Of a DNA stretch of 64,000 nt, positions 49,966-60,696 are shown one piece after another; position 1 is the stretch's first letter; every line of letters begins with the position of its first letter. The stretch lies in assembly GCA_017991555.1 (NCBI GenBank), contig JAGOQM010000001.1:186001-250000 (forward strand), read 5' to 3'. The notes beneath the pieces were generated by a model. It had not been told where the DNA came from, ran no database searches, and saw only the letters and a program-made list of their open reading frames with translations. The stretch comes from Neisseriaceae bacterium (GTDB lineage Bacteria > Pseudomonadota > Gammaproteobacteria > Burkholderiales > Neisseriaceae). A program made the position numbers and the translations under genes.

Positions 49966-51063
49966 ATGAATCAGATCGTAAAAGCCAAGGGGGCAATCAT
50001 GAGCAAGCCCACGCTGGCGCCCAATGTTTTAAGCTTCGCCGTTGTGATGGCCTTGAGCAGCACCGCGGCTTGGGCAGCAGAGCCTTTTGAACCCGAAGTG
50101 GTGGGCTACACGCAAATGGCCAATGTGAATACGGAAATGATCTACACCAACATGGGCAGCCTGCATCAACGTGTGGGTGAAAACCAAGCCATGGCCTGGG
50201 ATGACTGTAGTGATTGTCAAAACAAGGTCAATGCCCAAACGTGGGGCCGTTTGTATGGTAAGCGATTAAAGCAAACAGGCAAAGAATACTTTGACAGCGA
50301 TGTCAGCACCTATGGTTTTCAACTGGGCCAAGACCTGAGCATCAGCGTCGATGAGGCCACTGGTAGCCGTCGCCATACGGGCATTATGGCGTCTTACGGC
50401 TATGGAAAAAGCAAGTTTTTTGATCAAAAAGGCGCCAACCACGATGATGAAAAAACGGGCACTGCCAAAAGCCATCTGGGTTCGTTAGGGCTGTACTCAA
50501 CAACGTATGCTAAAAATGGCACTTATTTAGACCTGGTTGGGCAACTTAACTACGTGCGCAATAAGTACAAGCTCGAAGACGGTGATGGCAGCGTGAAGCA
50601 AAACGGCTACGGCGCCGCTTTGTCTGCTGAAGTGGGCCGGCCTTTCCAACTGGGTGAGTCGCGGTGGTTGATCGAACCACAGGCACAATTAACCTATCAG
50701 TACTTACGCTTAAAAGACCCAAAGGATGACGTCCTAGACGTTGACCAAAAAAACACCCATGGGGTGCGCGGTCGCTTAGGCGCACGCTTGGCCTACAACG
50801 CGCCCACCGAAGCATTCCGAACCAAAACGTTCTACACATCCTTTAACGTGCTGCATGACTTTATCAAGCCCGCCAAAGTGAACGTTGATGGCATTGAGCT
50901 GCGTGAGCGCTATGGCAATACCTGGGGTGAAGTCGCCGTGGGCATGCAGGTGCCGTTGGCGAAATCAGCCTACCTCTATGCCGACGCACGCTATGAGCAT
51001 TCGTTTGACGGTGCCAAGCGCGAAGGTTATGGCGGCACTCTCGGTTTAAAACACATGTGGTAG
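49966..51063 (+). CDS. Autotransporter-type beta-barrel protein without passenger
   Basis: A 365-residue protein. A long signal region (Met1 to about 40, ending AAWAA) is followed by an autotransporter beta-domain: TWGRLYGKRLKQ (about 90), FQLGQDLSISVDE, GIMASYGYGKSKFF, a series of alternating barrel strands, and a terminal Trp. There is no passenger beyond some 45 residues, which hold a short Cys pair (DDCSDCQN). The barrel could be a decayed autotransporter, an independent pore or a partner of the next gene. ATG 49966 follows AAAGGAAG. Confidence 0.8.
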   Translation: MNQIVKAKGAIMSKPTLAPNVLSFAVVMALSSTAAWAAEPFEPEVVGYTQMANVNTEMIYTNMGSLHQRVGENQAMAWDDCSDCQNKVNAQTWGRLYGKRLKQTGKEYFDSDVSTYGFQLGQDLSISVDEATGSRRHTGIMASYGYGKSKFFDQKGANHDDEKTGTAKSHLGSLGLYSTTYAKNGTYLDLVGQLNYVRNKYKLEDGDGSVKQNGYGAALSAEVGRPFQLGESRWLIEPQAQLTYQYLRLKDPKDDVLDVDQKNTHGVRGRLGARLAYNAPTEAFRTKTFYTSFNVLHDFIKPAKVNVDGIELRERYGNTWGEVAVGMQVPLAKSAYLYADARYEHSFDGAKREGYGGTLGLKHMW

Positions 51064-51102
51064 GCCTTGCCAACCCAGTCGCTAGAATGTAAAGGAAAGA
51101 TT

Positions 51103-51627
51103 ATGAATACCAAAACCATGGTGAAGTTAAGCGTCTTGGCCAGTGCTCTGCTACTGAGTGCCTGTGGCAGCCTTAAAGACGTCAATAATAGCTGGTGTCC
51201 TGCGCCTGCTGCGGCAGTGCCGGCGCCCGCAAGCGAACGCATCAACGTGTCTGCGGATGCTTTGTTTAAGTTCGATCGCTCAGACCTTAACGACATGCTG
51301 CCAGAAGGGCGTCAGATTTTGGATGAGTTGGTCAGCCGTATTAATCAGGGCTATGTGACCATTGCCAGCATAGATTTAACCGGGCATACCGATCGCTTAG
51401 GGCCCGTTGCCTACAACCAAAAGCTGGGCTTAGCGCGGGCGCAAACCGTTCACGACTACTTAAAATCGAAGGGCATTAACGCCGCCATGACGGTAAACAG
51501 CGCCGGCGCTTCTGATCCCGTGACCACTGATTGCGTCGGCAATAAGGCCACCACCGAGCTAAAAGCCTGCTTGCAGCCGGATCGACGCGTGACGCTGGAC
51601 ATTAAAGGGGTTAAAAAAACGCCGTAA
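51103..51627 (+). CDS. OmpA-family lipoprotein
   Basis: A 174-residue protein with a lipoprotein signal (LLLSACGS, lipidated Cys near 22), a short Ala/Pro-rich linker (CPAPAAAVPAPAS) and an OmpA C-terminal peptidoglycan-binding domain: ALFKFDRSDL, DLTGHTDRLGP and NQKLGLARAQTVHDYL. A Cys pair (DCVGNK and KACL) matches the OmpA disulfide. ATG 51103 has AAAGGAAAG. It follows the barrel gene by 39 bp and may anchor it to the wall, as RmpM does for neisserial porins. Confidence 0.86.
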   Translation: MNTKTMVKLSVLASALLLSACGSLKDVNNSWCPAPAAAVPAPASERINVSADALFKFDRSDLNDMLPEGRQILDELVSRINQGYVTIASIDLTGHTDRLGPVAYNQKLGLARAQTVHDYLKSKGINAAMTVNSAGASDPVTTDCVGNKATTELKACLQPDRRVTLDIKGVKKTP

Positions 51628-51940
51628 AGAACCCATAGCACCCGCCAAGGCCACCTGCAAGCAGGTGGCCTTTTTGTATTCGGCTGATTCAGGCCCTAAT
51701 TGCCGCGGTAATGCTTAAAAAAATCACGCAATTTTGAATCAAAATAGGCTAGCTGCGCACAAGGATATGGGTTGAATAATCTAGATTGGGGTGGTTGTGG
51801 GCTTAAGTGGTGGGTTGCGCCTGAATCCAGCATGCTAAAGCCGTATTTTATGGCGCTTCGCTTTTGCTTTTTGCCCTAAATTCACACTATGATGAGCCTT
51901 TTTGTTGCGGTTCAGGCTGCATTAATTGAAGGAAGTCACC
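51628..51940. other. Gap between OmpA lipoprotein and APC permease
   Basis: 313 bp. After the terminator at 51647-51675 there is AT-rich DNA without an ORF. TTGCTT (51864-51869), 18-bp spacer and TATGAT (51888-51893) are a plausible promoter for the permease. Confidence 0.45.
51647..51675 (+). terminator. Terminator of the OmpA lipoprotein operon
   Basis: AAGGCCACCTGC (51647-51658) and GCAGGTGGCCTT (51661-51672) with a tiny loop, then T-run. Confidence 0.85.
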
Positions 51941-53410
51941 ATGCCACAGGATGTTGGCCTAGCGCGTTCGCTGGGTTTAAAAGAAGCGATTACCCTCACG
52001 GTGGGCACCGTGATTGGGGTCGGATTATTTACCGTCGGCTCAAACGTCGTGGGCACCTTGGGCAGCGTCACGTTTTACGCCACCCTAGTGGCGCTGTTGG
52101 TCAGTATTTTCCCTGCGCTTATTTATGGCGAACTGGGGGCGGCGATGCCTTATGAAGGCGGCACCTATCAATACGCCACCCGAGGCATCAACAACTTCTG
52201 GGGCATGCAAGCAGGGTGGAGCTTTGTGATCTCCCTCATCGCCGTGGCCAGCGCCGAAGCATTGGCGTTTTCGTTTTATCTTAAAACCCTGTTCGAAGCC
52301 ATCGGCTTGCCGTTAAGCCTAGACGATCGCATCATTGCCGTGTTAGCGGTGTTGATTTTTATTGTGATTAACTGGCGTGGCGTGAAGCTGTCGGGCAAGC
52401 TACAGAATGCCTTTATGTTCTTTTTCTGGGGCGTGGCCATCGTGTGGTTCATCAGCATGTGGTCGCACCTTGATTTTGCCAACTATCAGGCCGTGGTGCC
52501 TCTAGGCGCAGGCAATCTAGACATCGCCACCTTTATTGCCGCCACCGGCTTGGTGTGGTGGTGTTTTGCCGGCTTTGAAACGTGCTGTTCCTTGGGTTCG
52601 GAAATCAAACACCCTCAGGTCAACATTCCCCGTGCCTTGCTGCTGGCGCCCTTTATCGTGTTTATTGTGACCGCCAGCTTTCAATGGTTTTTAATTGGCA
52701 TTGTGCCGCCAGAGAAGCTCAGCATGCTGGTGGCGGCCGAAGCGCCGTACGCAGAGGCCATGAAGCAGGCGGGTATTTTGGGCTTTCCATTGATCATGCT
52801 GTGTTTGGGCATTACCTTAGGCGGTAACTTTTCGACGCTTAACCCCAGCGTAGCCGCACCGGCGCGCTATTTGTTCAGCATGGCCAAAGACGGCGTGTTG
52901 CCGGCGGCTTTGGGTAAGTTACACCCAAAGTTTAAAACCCCTTATGTGGCCGTTGCGTTCATGGGACTGGTGATTATGGGCTTAATCAGCACCAAGTCGA
53001 TTATTTACATTGCTTCATTAAGCCTGTTTGCCGACCTGTTTTATTATGTGATTGGCCTGGTGGCGTCGATTTTCTTGCGCGTGTGCTACCCTGATATGCC
53101 GCGCCCATTTAAGGCCCCTATGGCCATTTTTGGGGCCGTGTTCAGCGTGGGGGTGTATTTAATCTTGATGTCGCAGCTAGACCGTGCCGCGTTTATCAGT
53201 GGCTTTGCTTGGTGTGTACTGGGTGGGGTGATTTATTTTGTTCGCAGCCACAAGCGCACTAAGTTTGGCGCCCCCGTATTTACCGAACCAGCAGAAATCA
53301 GCGTGGCAGATCGCCGCCAGTTAGACGCTGAGTTTAAGGTTTGGGCCAGTGTGGTGTTTGGGCTGTTTGCCGTGGTGGTGATCGGCTACGCCATCAGTGC
53401 TTATTATTAA
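51941..53410 (+). CDS. APC-superfamily amino acid permease
   Basis: A 489-residue transporter with about 12 helices. The first helix unit GTVIGVGLFTVGSN (about 22-35) is the APC substrate loop, followed by GELGAAMPYEGGTYQYA (about 66) and GFETCCSLGSEIKHPQVNIPRA (split, about 215). It most resembles bacterial amino acid/polyamine antiporters or symporters; the substrate is unknown. ATG 51941 follows GAAGGAAG; an upstream TTG in frame is less likely. It appears monocistronic. Confidence 0.87.
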   Translation: MPQDVGLARSLGLKEAITLTVGTVIGVGLFTVGSNVVGTLGSVTFYATLVALLVSIFPALIYGELGAAMPYEGGTYQYATRGINNFWGMQAGWSFVISLIAVASAEALAFSFYLKTLFEAIGLPLSLDDRIIAVLAVLIFIVINWRGVKLSGKLQNAFMFFFWGVAIVWFISMWSHLDFANYQAVVPLGAGNLDIATFIAATGLVWWCFAGFETCCSLGSEIKHPQVNIPRALLLAPFIVFIVTASFQWFLIGIVPPEKLSMLVAAEAPYAEAMKQAGILGFPLIMLCLGITLGGNFSTLNPSVAAPARYLFSMAKDGVLPAALGKLHPKFKTPYVAVAFMGLVIMGLISTKSIIYIASLSLFADLFYYVIGLVASIFLRVCYPDMPRPFKAPMAIFGAVFSVGVYLILMSQLDRAAFISGFAWCVLGGVIYFVRSHKRTKFGAPVFTEPAEISVADRRQLDAEFKVWASVVFGLFAVVVIGYAISAYY

Positions 53411-53579
53411 GACGCTATGACTGTTTAACCAAGCCAGCTTATGCTGGCTTGGTTATGGGTCAAGACCCTACATCATCAGGGTCGCAACCATCAAAACGGG
53501 CATAATGCGAGTATGACTCAATACGATAATGGATTATAGTCGATCTATTTATTATGTTTTCTTTAAAAAAGAGCGCCCT

Positions 53580-55355
53580 ATGACGTTATTTGAACTGTTT
53601 CGTAACCTAAGGGCGTTTGTGCGCCCGTATCGATGGTTGGTCATGGCCACCCTAGTGCTGACCTTTATTGGCGCCGGTGCGGCTCAGGTCAACGCCTTGG
53701 TGTTGCGCTATGTGGTCGACACCATCAGCACCATGGTCAACGAAGGGCAAGGCCTGGCAGAAGGGGGCCGCCTCTTGCTGGTGATCAGCGCCATTTTGTT
53801 GGGCAAAGAGTTGGTCAGCGCCGTGGTACAGTTTGGGCAAAAATTTTATGGTGAGCGGCTGCGTATTTTGGTGTCTCAAGACTTGGCCCAGGCCATCATC
53901 GTCAAAATCCTGACCTACAAGCTGTCCTTTTTTGCCGATAACGACAATGAGGCGGGGCGATTACAAACCCGGATTGACGGCGGTATTGGCAGTCTGACGC
54001 GTTTGGTGCAAAACTTCTTCATCGACATTTTACCGCTGTTTGCCAATTCGCTGATGGCGCTGGCGTTGATGTTCTATGCCAACGTTTATGTCGGCCTAGT
54101 GGGCCTGTGCATCATCCCCGTCTATTTCTATATTTCTAAACGCCAGGCCAGCAAGCTTAAAGGCTGGCGTCGTACGCTACGGCGCGATCGAGAATCAAAA
54201 AGTCAGGGCATTATCAGCATCATCGATTCGATCACCGTCATTAAATCGTTTAATCGCGAACAGGAAGAAGGCATCAAGCAGCTTAATCTTCAAAAAGACC
54301 TGACTGCCAATCAATTACAAACGCGGCGGCTGAGTTTTTTATTTGATGGCTTAAAGACGTTTGTAGAGCAGTTTGGGGTGGTGTTGGTGATTATCTTGAC
54401 CGCATACTTGGTGCTTGACGGCGTGATGACCATTGGCGCGATCATGTTCCACATTCTGTTGTTTAATAACGTTTCGGCACCAATTCGCCAACTGCACCGC
54501 ATTTATGACGAAATGAACGACGCGTTAATTTACTCTGAAAGCTATTTTAAAATACTCAACGCTGATGATCAGACCGAACAAACGGGTGCCTATCGTGGCC
54601 CACAGCCTAAGGGCGAGTTTGTGTTAAAAAACGTCGATTTTACCTACCCCAATGGCACCAAGGCCTTACACAATATTGACATGACCATTGCCAAGGGCAA
54701 GATTACCGCTTTAGTGGGGTTGTCCGGCGCGGGCAAAAGCACGCTGATTAGCCTATTGGATAAATTTTATCAGCCAGATTCGGGCACGATTACCCTCGAT
54801 GGGATTGAGCTGACCGAATACGATACGCAGTTTTTACGGGACAACATTGGGCTGGTGTTACAAAAAAATCACATTTTTAACGGCAGCGTCGAAGAAAATA
54901 TTCGCTATGGGGACAGCCAGGCTTCGTTTGATGAAGTCGTTGCGGCGGCGAAGAAGGCCTACATTCATGACCAAATTATGGCTCTGCCAGAGCAATATCA
55001 GTCTCGCGCATTGCAATTGTCTGGGGGCCAACAGCAGCGCATTGCGATTGCCCGCATGTTTATTAAAGACCCGCCAATTATCTTTTTGGATGAGCCCACT
55101 GCCAGCCTGGATGCCATTGCGACCGAGCAGATCAAAAATAGCCTAGATGCGATCAAGCAAGACCGCACCGTCATCATGATCTCGCACAGTATTTCTCAAA
55201 TCATCGATGCCGATTACATGTATGTGCTAGAAGAGGGGCGGGTGGTGGAGTCGGGCACGCATGAAACGATTTATGCGCAAGGCGGTACCTATACCAAAAT
55301 ATTTGACGCCATGGCGCGTAGCCTTAACTTAGACAAAATCACCCAGAAAATGTAG
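53580..55355 (+). CDS. ABC exporter (MsbA/LipA-type half transporter)
   Basis: A 591-residue fused membrane-ATPase half transporter. Six helices (about 20-320) precede the ATPase with Walker A GLSGAGKST (about 381), Q-loop, signature LSGGQQQR (about 490) and Walker B IIFLDEPT (about 512), then the switch His in ISHSIS. It acts as a homodimer or heterodimer; substrates may be lipids, drugs or peptides. ATG 53580 is preferred over ATG 53529, which lacks a ribosome-binding site. A terminator follows. Confidence 0.85.
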   Translation: MTLFELFRNLRAFVRPYRWLVMATLVLTFIGAGAAQVNALVLRYVVDTISTMVNEGQGLAEGGRLLLVISAILLGKELVSAVVQFGQKFYGERLRILVSQDLAQAIIVKILTYKLSFFADNDNEAGRLQTRIDGGIGSLTRLVQNFFIDILPLFANSLMALALMFYANVYVGLVGLCIIPVYFYISKRQASKLKGWRRTLRRDRESKSQGIISIIDSITVIKSFNREQEEGIKQLNLQKDLTANQLQTRRLSFLFDGLKTFVEQFGVVLVIILTAYLVLDGVMTIGAIMFHILLFNNVSAPIRQLHRIYDEMNDALIYSESYFKILNADDQTEQTGAYRGPQPKGEFVLKNVDFTYPNGTKALHNIDMTIAKGKITALVGLSGAGKSTLISLLDKFYQPDSGTITLDGIELTEYDTQFLRDNIGLVLQKNHIFNGSVEENIRYGDSQASFDEVVAAAKKAYIHDQIMALPEQYQSRALQLSGGQQQRIAIARMFIKDPPIIFLDEPTASLDAIATEQIKNSLDAIKQDRTVIMISHSISQIIDADYMYVLEEGRVVESGTHETIYAQGGTYTKIFDAMARSLNLDKITQKM

Positions 55356-55375
55356 CCCTTACAACGAATGCCCCC

Positions 55376-55410
55376 ACACCACGCTTGATGGCCCAAGCGT
55401 GGTGTTTTTT
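55376..55410 (+). terminator. ABC exporter terminator
   Basis: ACACCACGCTTG (55376-55387) and CAAGCGTGGTGT (55394-55405), perfect 12-bp arms, loop of 6, then T-run. Confidence 0.88.
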
Positions 55411-55486
55411 GTGTTCGTAAAACCCAAACGGGCTATTTGTAAAATATTAATTCCACCAGCCATAATATGCCATCATACTTTTTTAG

Positions 55487-56568
<1,082 letters not shown>

Positions 56569-56569
<1 letters not shown>

Positions 56570-57273
56570 TGTCGATGCCGGCGCTGACTCGGGTGGCGTT
56601 TTGGTGGCAATGGCTGGAAGATCAGCTGGTGGTTTTTTCCTTGGTGGTGATGACGCTGGTGACGTTTGTATACGTGGTGTTGAATAACGTGTACATGGTG
56701 TTTTACTGGTTGACCCAGGCCATGCCGGCCGGTTGGTTAGGCCTACAGCAGTTTTGGCAAGGCTTGGGCGACGCCATTTTAACCGGCGCTCAGGACATGT
56801 CCTGGAGTGCGGCCCTCACCAAGGTTGGGTTTGCCTGGCTGATTTTTTTGGGCATTGCCTATGGGGTGCGCACGGCCACGCACTTGGGCATCGATGTGTT
56901 CACCAAGCGGCTGTCGTTGGCAAATCAGCGCAGCCTTGGGCTAATGGCCTGTGCCTGTTGCCTGGCCTACGTGGTGGTGTTTTTTCTGGCCAGCTGGCAA
57001 TGGGTTTCGGTGTTGTGGCAGCGGCAAATAGGGGCCGAAGATTTAGATCGGTTTGGCATCACCTTGGCCCACATTGCCGCGGTGGTGCCCGTTGGTCTGG
57101 TGATGGCCGGCTTGCGCTATGTCCAAATTTTAAGGCGCATGCTGGCGCTACAGCAGGTGGGCCTCATCCCCGGTGAGCTGGATGAAGTGGCGGATCTGTT
57201 ACAGGCCTTAGAAGAGATGCCTGAAGCGGCCGCCGCCAAAGCTGCGGCTGAGACAGAGAGGAACGACAAATGA
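56569..57273 (+). CDS. dctQ: TRAP transporter small permease DctQ
   Basis: A 234-residue membrane protein with four helices typical of TRAP small subunits, including the family segment WLIFLGIAYGVRTATHLGID (about 92-111). It overlaps the dctP stop by one base (TGATG) and the dctM start by 4 bp. It supports DctM and docks the binding protein. It is longer than many DctQ proteins because of a Glu/Ala-rich C-terminal tail. Confidence 0.88.
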
Positions 57274-58553
57274 CGGTGCTGTTTCTGTTTTTAGCCCTGT
57301 TTACCTTAATGTTCATTGGGGTGCCCATCGCGGTCTCTTTGGGCCTGTCCAGCGCCATCACCCTGTTTTTATTTGGCAATGAGTCGCTCAGTGCCTTAGC
57401 GGTCAAGCTGTTTGAAACGTCTGAGCTGTACACCCTGTTGGCGATTCCTTTTTTCTTAATCTCTGGGGCATTCATGACCACCGGCGGGATGGCCAAGCGC
57501 TTGGTGGCCTTGGCCAATGCCTGCGTGGGGCATATTCGTGGCGGCTTGGCCATGGCAGCGGTGCTGGCCTGCATGTTGTTTTCCGCACTGTCAGGCTCTT
57601 CGCCCGCCACCATTGTGGCCGTGGGTTCGATTGCGATCACCGGGATGGTCAATGCCGGCTATCAGAAGTCGTTTGCGGCCGGCATTATATGTAATGCTGG
57701 CACCTTGGGTATTTTGATTCCGCCTTCCATTGTGATGGTGGTGTACGCCGCCGCCACCAACACCTCCGTGGGCAAACTGTTTGTGGCCGGTATTGTGCCG
57801 GGCATTAGCTTGGGCTTGCTGCTGATGGCGGTGATTTACGTGATTGCTCGGGTGAAGAATCTACCGGCGCAGCCCAAGGTGGGTTGGTTGGCGATTCTGC
57901 GGGCCGCCAAAGATGCCCTATGGGGCTTATTGCTGTTGGTGGTGATTCTAGGGGGCATTTACAGCGGTATGTTTACCCCAACGGAAGCCGCCGCTGTGGC
58001 GGCGGTGTACGCTGCCGCCACCGCTTTGTGGGTGTATCAAGACATGAACTGGCGCGAAAGCCGCAAGGTGTTGTTAGACGCAGGGCGGCTGTCGGTGATG
58101 CTGATGTTCATCATCGCTAACGCCATTTTGTTTGCCTACGTGTTGACCACGGAGCAGATTCCGCAGCAAATGACGCTATGGGTGATTGAGCAAGGCTTTG
58201 GGCCCATTGGGTTTTTGATTGTGGTCAACGTGGTGCTGTTGATTGCGGGCAGCTTTATGGAGCCTTCGGCGGTCACCTTGATCATGGCGCCGATTTTTTT
58301 CCCGATTGCCGTCAGCTTGGGCATCGACCCGATACATTTAGGCATCATCATGATGGTGAATATGGAAATTGGCCTGGTGACGCCGCCCATCGGCTTGAAC
58401 CTCTTTGTGACTTCGGCCGTGGCCAAGATTACGGTGGGCGAAACGATTAGGGCGGCGATGCCGTGGCTGAGCGTGTTGCTGGTGTTTTTACTGTTGGTGA
58501 CCTATTTACCTTCGCTGTCTTTGGCCTTGCCGAACTGGTTAGGGATGCCTTAG
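57270..58553 (+). CDS. dctM: TRAP transporter large permease DctM
   Basis: A 427-residue ion-coupled transport subunit with about 12 helices. Typical features include FMTTGGMAKRLVALANACVG (about 70), ALSGSSPATIVAVGSIA (about 108), ILIPPSIVMVVYA and MMVNMEIGLVTPPIGLNLFV (about 365). It uses a Na+ gradient with DctPQ. It ends at 58553, 127 bp before the convergent acyl-CoA lyase gene. Confidence 0.94.
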   Translation: MTVLFLFLALFTLMFIGVPIAVSLGLSSAITLFLFGNESLSALAVKLFETSELYTLLAIPFFLISGAFMTTGGMAKRLVALANACVGHIRGGLAMAAVLACMLFSALSGSSPATIVAVGSIAITGMVNAGYQKSFAAGIICNAGTLGILIPPSIVMVVYAAATNTSVGKLFVAGIVPGISLGLLLMAVIYVIARVKNLPAQPKVGWLAILRAAKDALWGLLLLVVILGGIYSGMFTPTEAAAVAAVYAAATALWVYQDMNWRESRKVLLDAGRLSVMLMFIIANAILFAYVLTTEQIPQQMTLWVIEQGFGPIGFLIVVNVVLLIAGSFMEPSAVTLIMAPIFFPIAVSLGIDPIHLGIIMMVNMEIGLVTPPIGLNLFVTSAVAKITVGETIRAAMPWLSVLLVFLLLVTYLPSLSLALPNWLGMP

Positions 58554-58586
58554 GCGCTTTATGATTGACAGGGTAGGCTCACAAAA

Positions 58587-58621
58587 CACAGCCTCTAGTC
58601 CAGAGTGGGCTAGAGGCTGTG
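58587..58621 (-). terminator. Terminator of the leftward acyl-CoA operon
   Basis: CACAGCCTCTAG (58587-58598) and CTAGAGGCTGTG (58610-58621), loop of 11; read leftward TTTTGTG follows. It separates convergent dctM and the lyase gene. Confidence 0.7.
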
Positions 58622-58679
58622 CTGTGGAAGTTTGGCTTAAGGGCTAAAAGGCCCGATTAAATCTGGAAAACGCTCAGAC

Positions 58680-59507
58680 CTAAGCCTGGCTGGCCAACAG
58701 CTGCCTTGCCCGGGCAATGACTGGGGCGTCGACCATTTCACCGTCCAGCTTAAAGGCCAATTGGCCACTGCTGTCTGCCTGCTGTACGACCGCTTTGGCC
58801 CAGGCCAACCGTGCGGGGCTAGGCGCCAACAAGGCATGTAAGGGGGCAATCTGGCGGGGGTGAATACAAAGCATGCCGGCAAACCCCATTTGCTGCCAGC
58901 ATTCGGCCCGCTGAATCAGGCCGGCATCGTCTGTGAAGTCTGGGTAAACGCTGTCGATCGGTGCGGCAAGGCCATTGACCTGGCTGTGAAGCAAGAGTTG
59001 AAAGCGTACTTGATGCATCAGCAAGTCGCCGCCTGGGGTATTGGGGCTAGCGCCCAAAGCCTGAGCTAAATCTAAGGCGCCATAGCTTAACCGATATAAA
59101 CCTTTGGCCGTGGCGATCTGGGCTAGGTTTAATAAGCCTAAGGGTGTCTCTATCATGGCCAGCACGGGTTTGTGGGTGTTCTGAGCCAGCGCGGACACTT
59201 GATGTTCGTGTTCGGCCTTGGGGAGCAACACCCCGATGATGCCTTCGCACTGCAAGCAGGCGCTGACGTCGTCGGCGTAGTGTTCGCTGGTCACGGCATT
59301 AATGCGTACCCACACTTTGGTTTCGGGGTGTTCAGCCAAATAGCGTAGGGTGTCGGCTCGAGCCGCGTGCTTGTGGGTTGCGGCAACGGCGTCCTCCCAG
59401 TCAACCACTACGGCATCGGCGCCGCTATTGAAGGCTTTGACAATGCGTTCTAGGTGGGTGGCGGGCACAAATAATAGGCTGCGTAGCGGTAAGGCTAAAG
59501 GGGTCAT
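58680..59507 (-). CDS. ccl: Citramalyl-CoA lyase-like CitE-family lyase
   Basis: A 275-residue CitE/HpcH-type (beta/alpha)8 lyase. RSLLFVPATHLERIVKAF (about 9), the metal/acid motif VVVDWEDAV (about 33-41; Asp36, Glu38), MIETPLGLLNLAQIA (about 133), YGALDLAQALGA and LCIHPRQIAPLH (about 218) are visible. In the itaconate pathway this enzyme cleaves (S)-citramalyl-CoA to acetyl-CoA and pyruvate. The gene overlaps the CoA-transferase gene by 4 bp. The assignment to citramalyl-CoA rather than another beta-hydroxyacyl-CoA rests on the operon. Confidence 0.78.
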   Translation of the reverse strand: MTPLALPLRSLLFVPATHLERIVKAFNSGADAVVVDWEDAVAATHKHAARADTLRYLAEHPETKVWVRINAVTSEHYADDVSACLQCEGIIGVLLPKAEHEHQVSALAQNTHKPVLAMIETPLGLLNLAQIATAKGLYRLSYGALDLAQALGASPNTPGGDLLMHQVRFQLLLHSQVNGLAAPIDSVYPDFTDDAGLIQRAECWQQMGFAGMLCIHPRQIAPLHALLAPSPARLAWAKAVVQQADSSGQLAFKLDGEMVDAPVIARARQLLASQA

Positions 59508-60679
59508 GCGAGTTGTCCTAAAAAGTCGGCGGCCAGGCCTAATTCGGTCAGGAGCGCCTGGTTGTGCTGGCCCAATGCCGGGATGGGGCCCATTTGGGCT
59601 TCAAAATGACTGTTTTTACCCGGAGGCAGTAGGGCCGGTAGCGGGCCCACCGGGCTGTCAATGCTGCGCCAGCGCTGTCTGGCCATGAGCTGCGGATGCT
59701 GCCAAACCTGATGCATGTTGTTCACCTGGCCGTGGGCAATTTGGGCCAAATCCAGTCGCTGTTGTAATGCTTGCGTTGATAGGCCGAGCAGGACTGAGTC
59801 GATGATGGCTTTAAGCGCGACACGGTGTGCTGAGCGCTTGCTGTTTTGATCAAAGCGCGCGTCGCTGGCTAAATCGGGCATCTGCAACACGAGGGTGCAA
59901 AAGGCCTGCCACTCTCGTTCATTTTGCAAGCCCAAAATGACAGTGCCATCACGGGTGGCAAAGGGGCCGTAGGGATAAATAGTGGCATGCGATGCCCCAG
60001 TGCGTGCCGGCGGGGGCGCACCCTCAAAGGCGTAGTATAAAGGGTAACCCAGCCATTCGACCAAGCTTTCCAGCATGGACACATCAATATGGCTGCCCAC
60101 GCCTGTTTTTTGGCGCAGCAGCAGCGCATTCAGAATGCTGCTGTAAGCGTACATGCCTGCGCTGATGTCGGCAATAGAGTTGCCAGATTTAGCCATGGCG
60201 CTGGGTTCGGCGCCACCGGTAATCGACAGCATGCCGCTCTCGCTTTGGATCAAGAGGTCATAGGCTTTTTTGTCTTTATAGGGGCCGTCTTGGCCATAGC
60301 CAGAAATGTCACAAACAATGAGGTGGGGAAAGCGCTCATGCAGGCTCAGAAAATCTAAGCCTAAACGTTCGGTGGCGCCAGGCGCGAGGTTTTGTACCAA
60401 AACGTCGGCCTTGGCCAGTAGTCGGCTCAGTACGGTGGCCGCCTGTGGGCTTTTGAGGTCGATGGCGAGGCTTTCTTTACCGCGGTTGACCCAAACGAAG
60501 TGTGAGGCCAAACCGGCCACACGCTCATCATAGTGTCGTGCAAAATCACCGCCGCCAGGACGTTCTAGCTTAATGACCCGAGCGCCCATGTCGGCGAGCT
60601 GGCGAGTACAAAAAGGGGCTGCAATGGCGTGCTCAAGGCTCACCACCAATAAATCAGATAAAGGGCGTGGGGTGGACAT
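59504..60679 (-). CDS. ict: Family III CoA-transferase (itaconate CoA-transferase-like)
   Basis: A 391-residue CaiB/BaiF enzyme. The catalytic Asp is likely Asp171 in NSIADISAGMYA, near the Asp169 position of formyl-CoA transferase; VVSLEHAIAAPFCTRQLAD (about 12) and VKLERPGGGDFAR-like sequence (about 35-48, IKLERPGGGDFAR) are family marks. In the P. aeruginosa itaconate cluster the equivalent uses succinyl-CoA to activate itaconate. It sits between the lyase and the dehydrogenase genes, with a 17-bp gap to the latter. Confidence 0.78.
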   Translation of the reverse strand: MSTPRPLSDLLVVSLEHAIAAPFCTRQLADMGARVIKLERPGGGDFARHYDERVAGLASHFVWVNRGKESLAIDLKSPQAATVLSRLLAKADVLVQNLAPGATERLGLDFLSLHERFPHLIVCDISGYGQDGPYKDKKAYDLLIQSESGMLSITGGAEPSAMAKSGNSIADISAGMYAYSSILNALLLRQKTGVGSHIDVSMLESLVEWLGYPLYYAFEGAPPPARTGASHATIYPYGPFATRDGTVILGLQNEREWQAFCTLVLQMPDLASDARFDQNSKRSAHRVALKAIIDSVLLGLSTQALQQRLDLAQIAHGQVNNMHQVWQHPQLMARQRWRSIDSPVGPLPALLPPGKNSHFEAQMGPIPALGQHNQALLTELGLAADFLGQLA

Positions 60680-60696
60680 AAAGCGACTTTCTTGTT

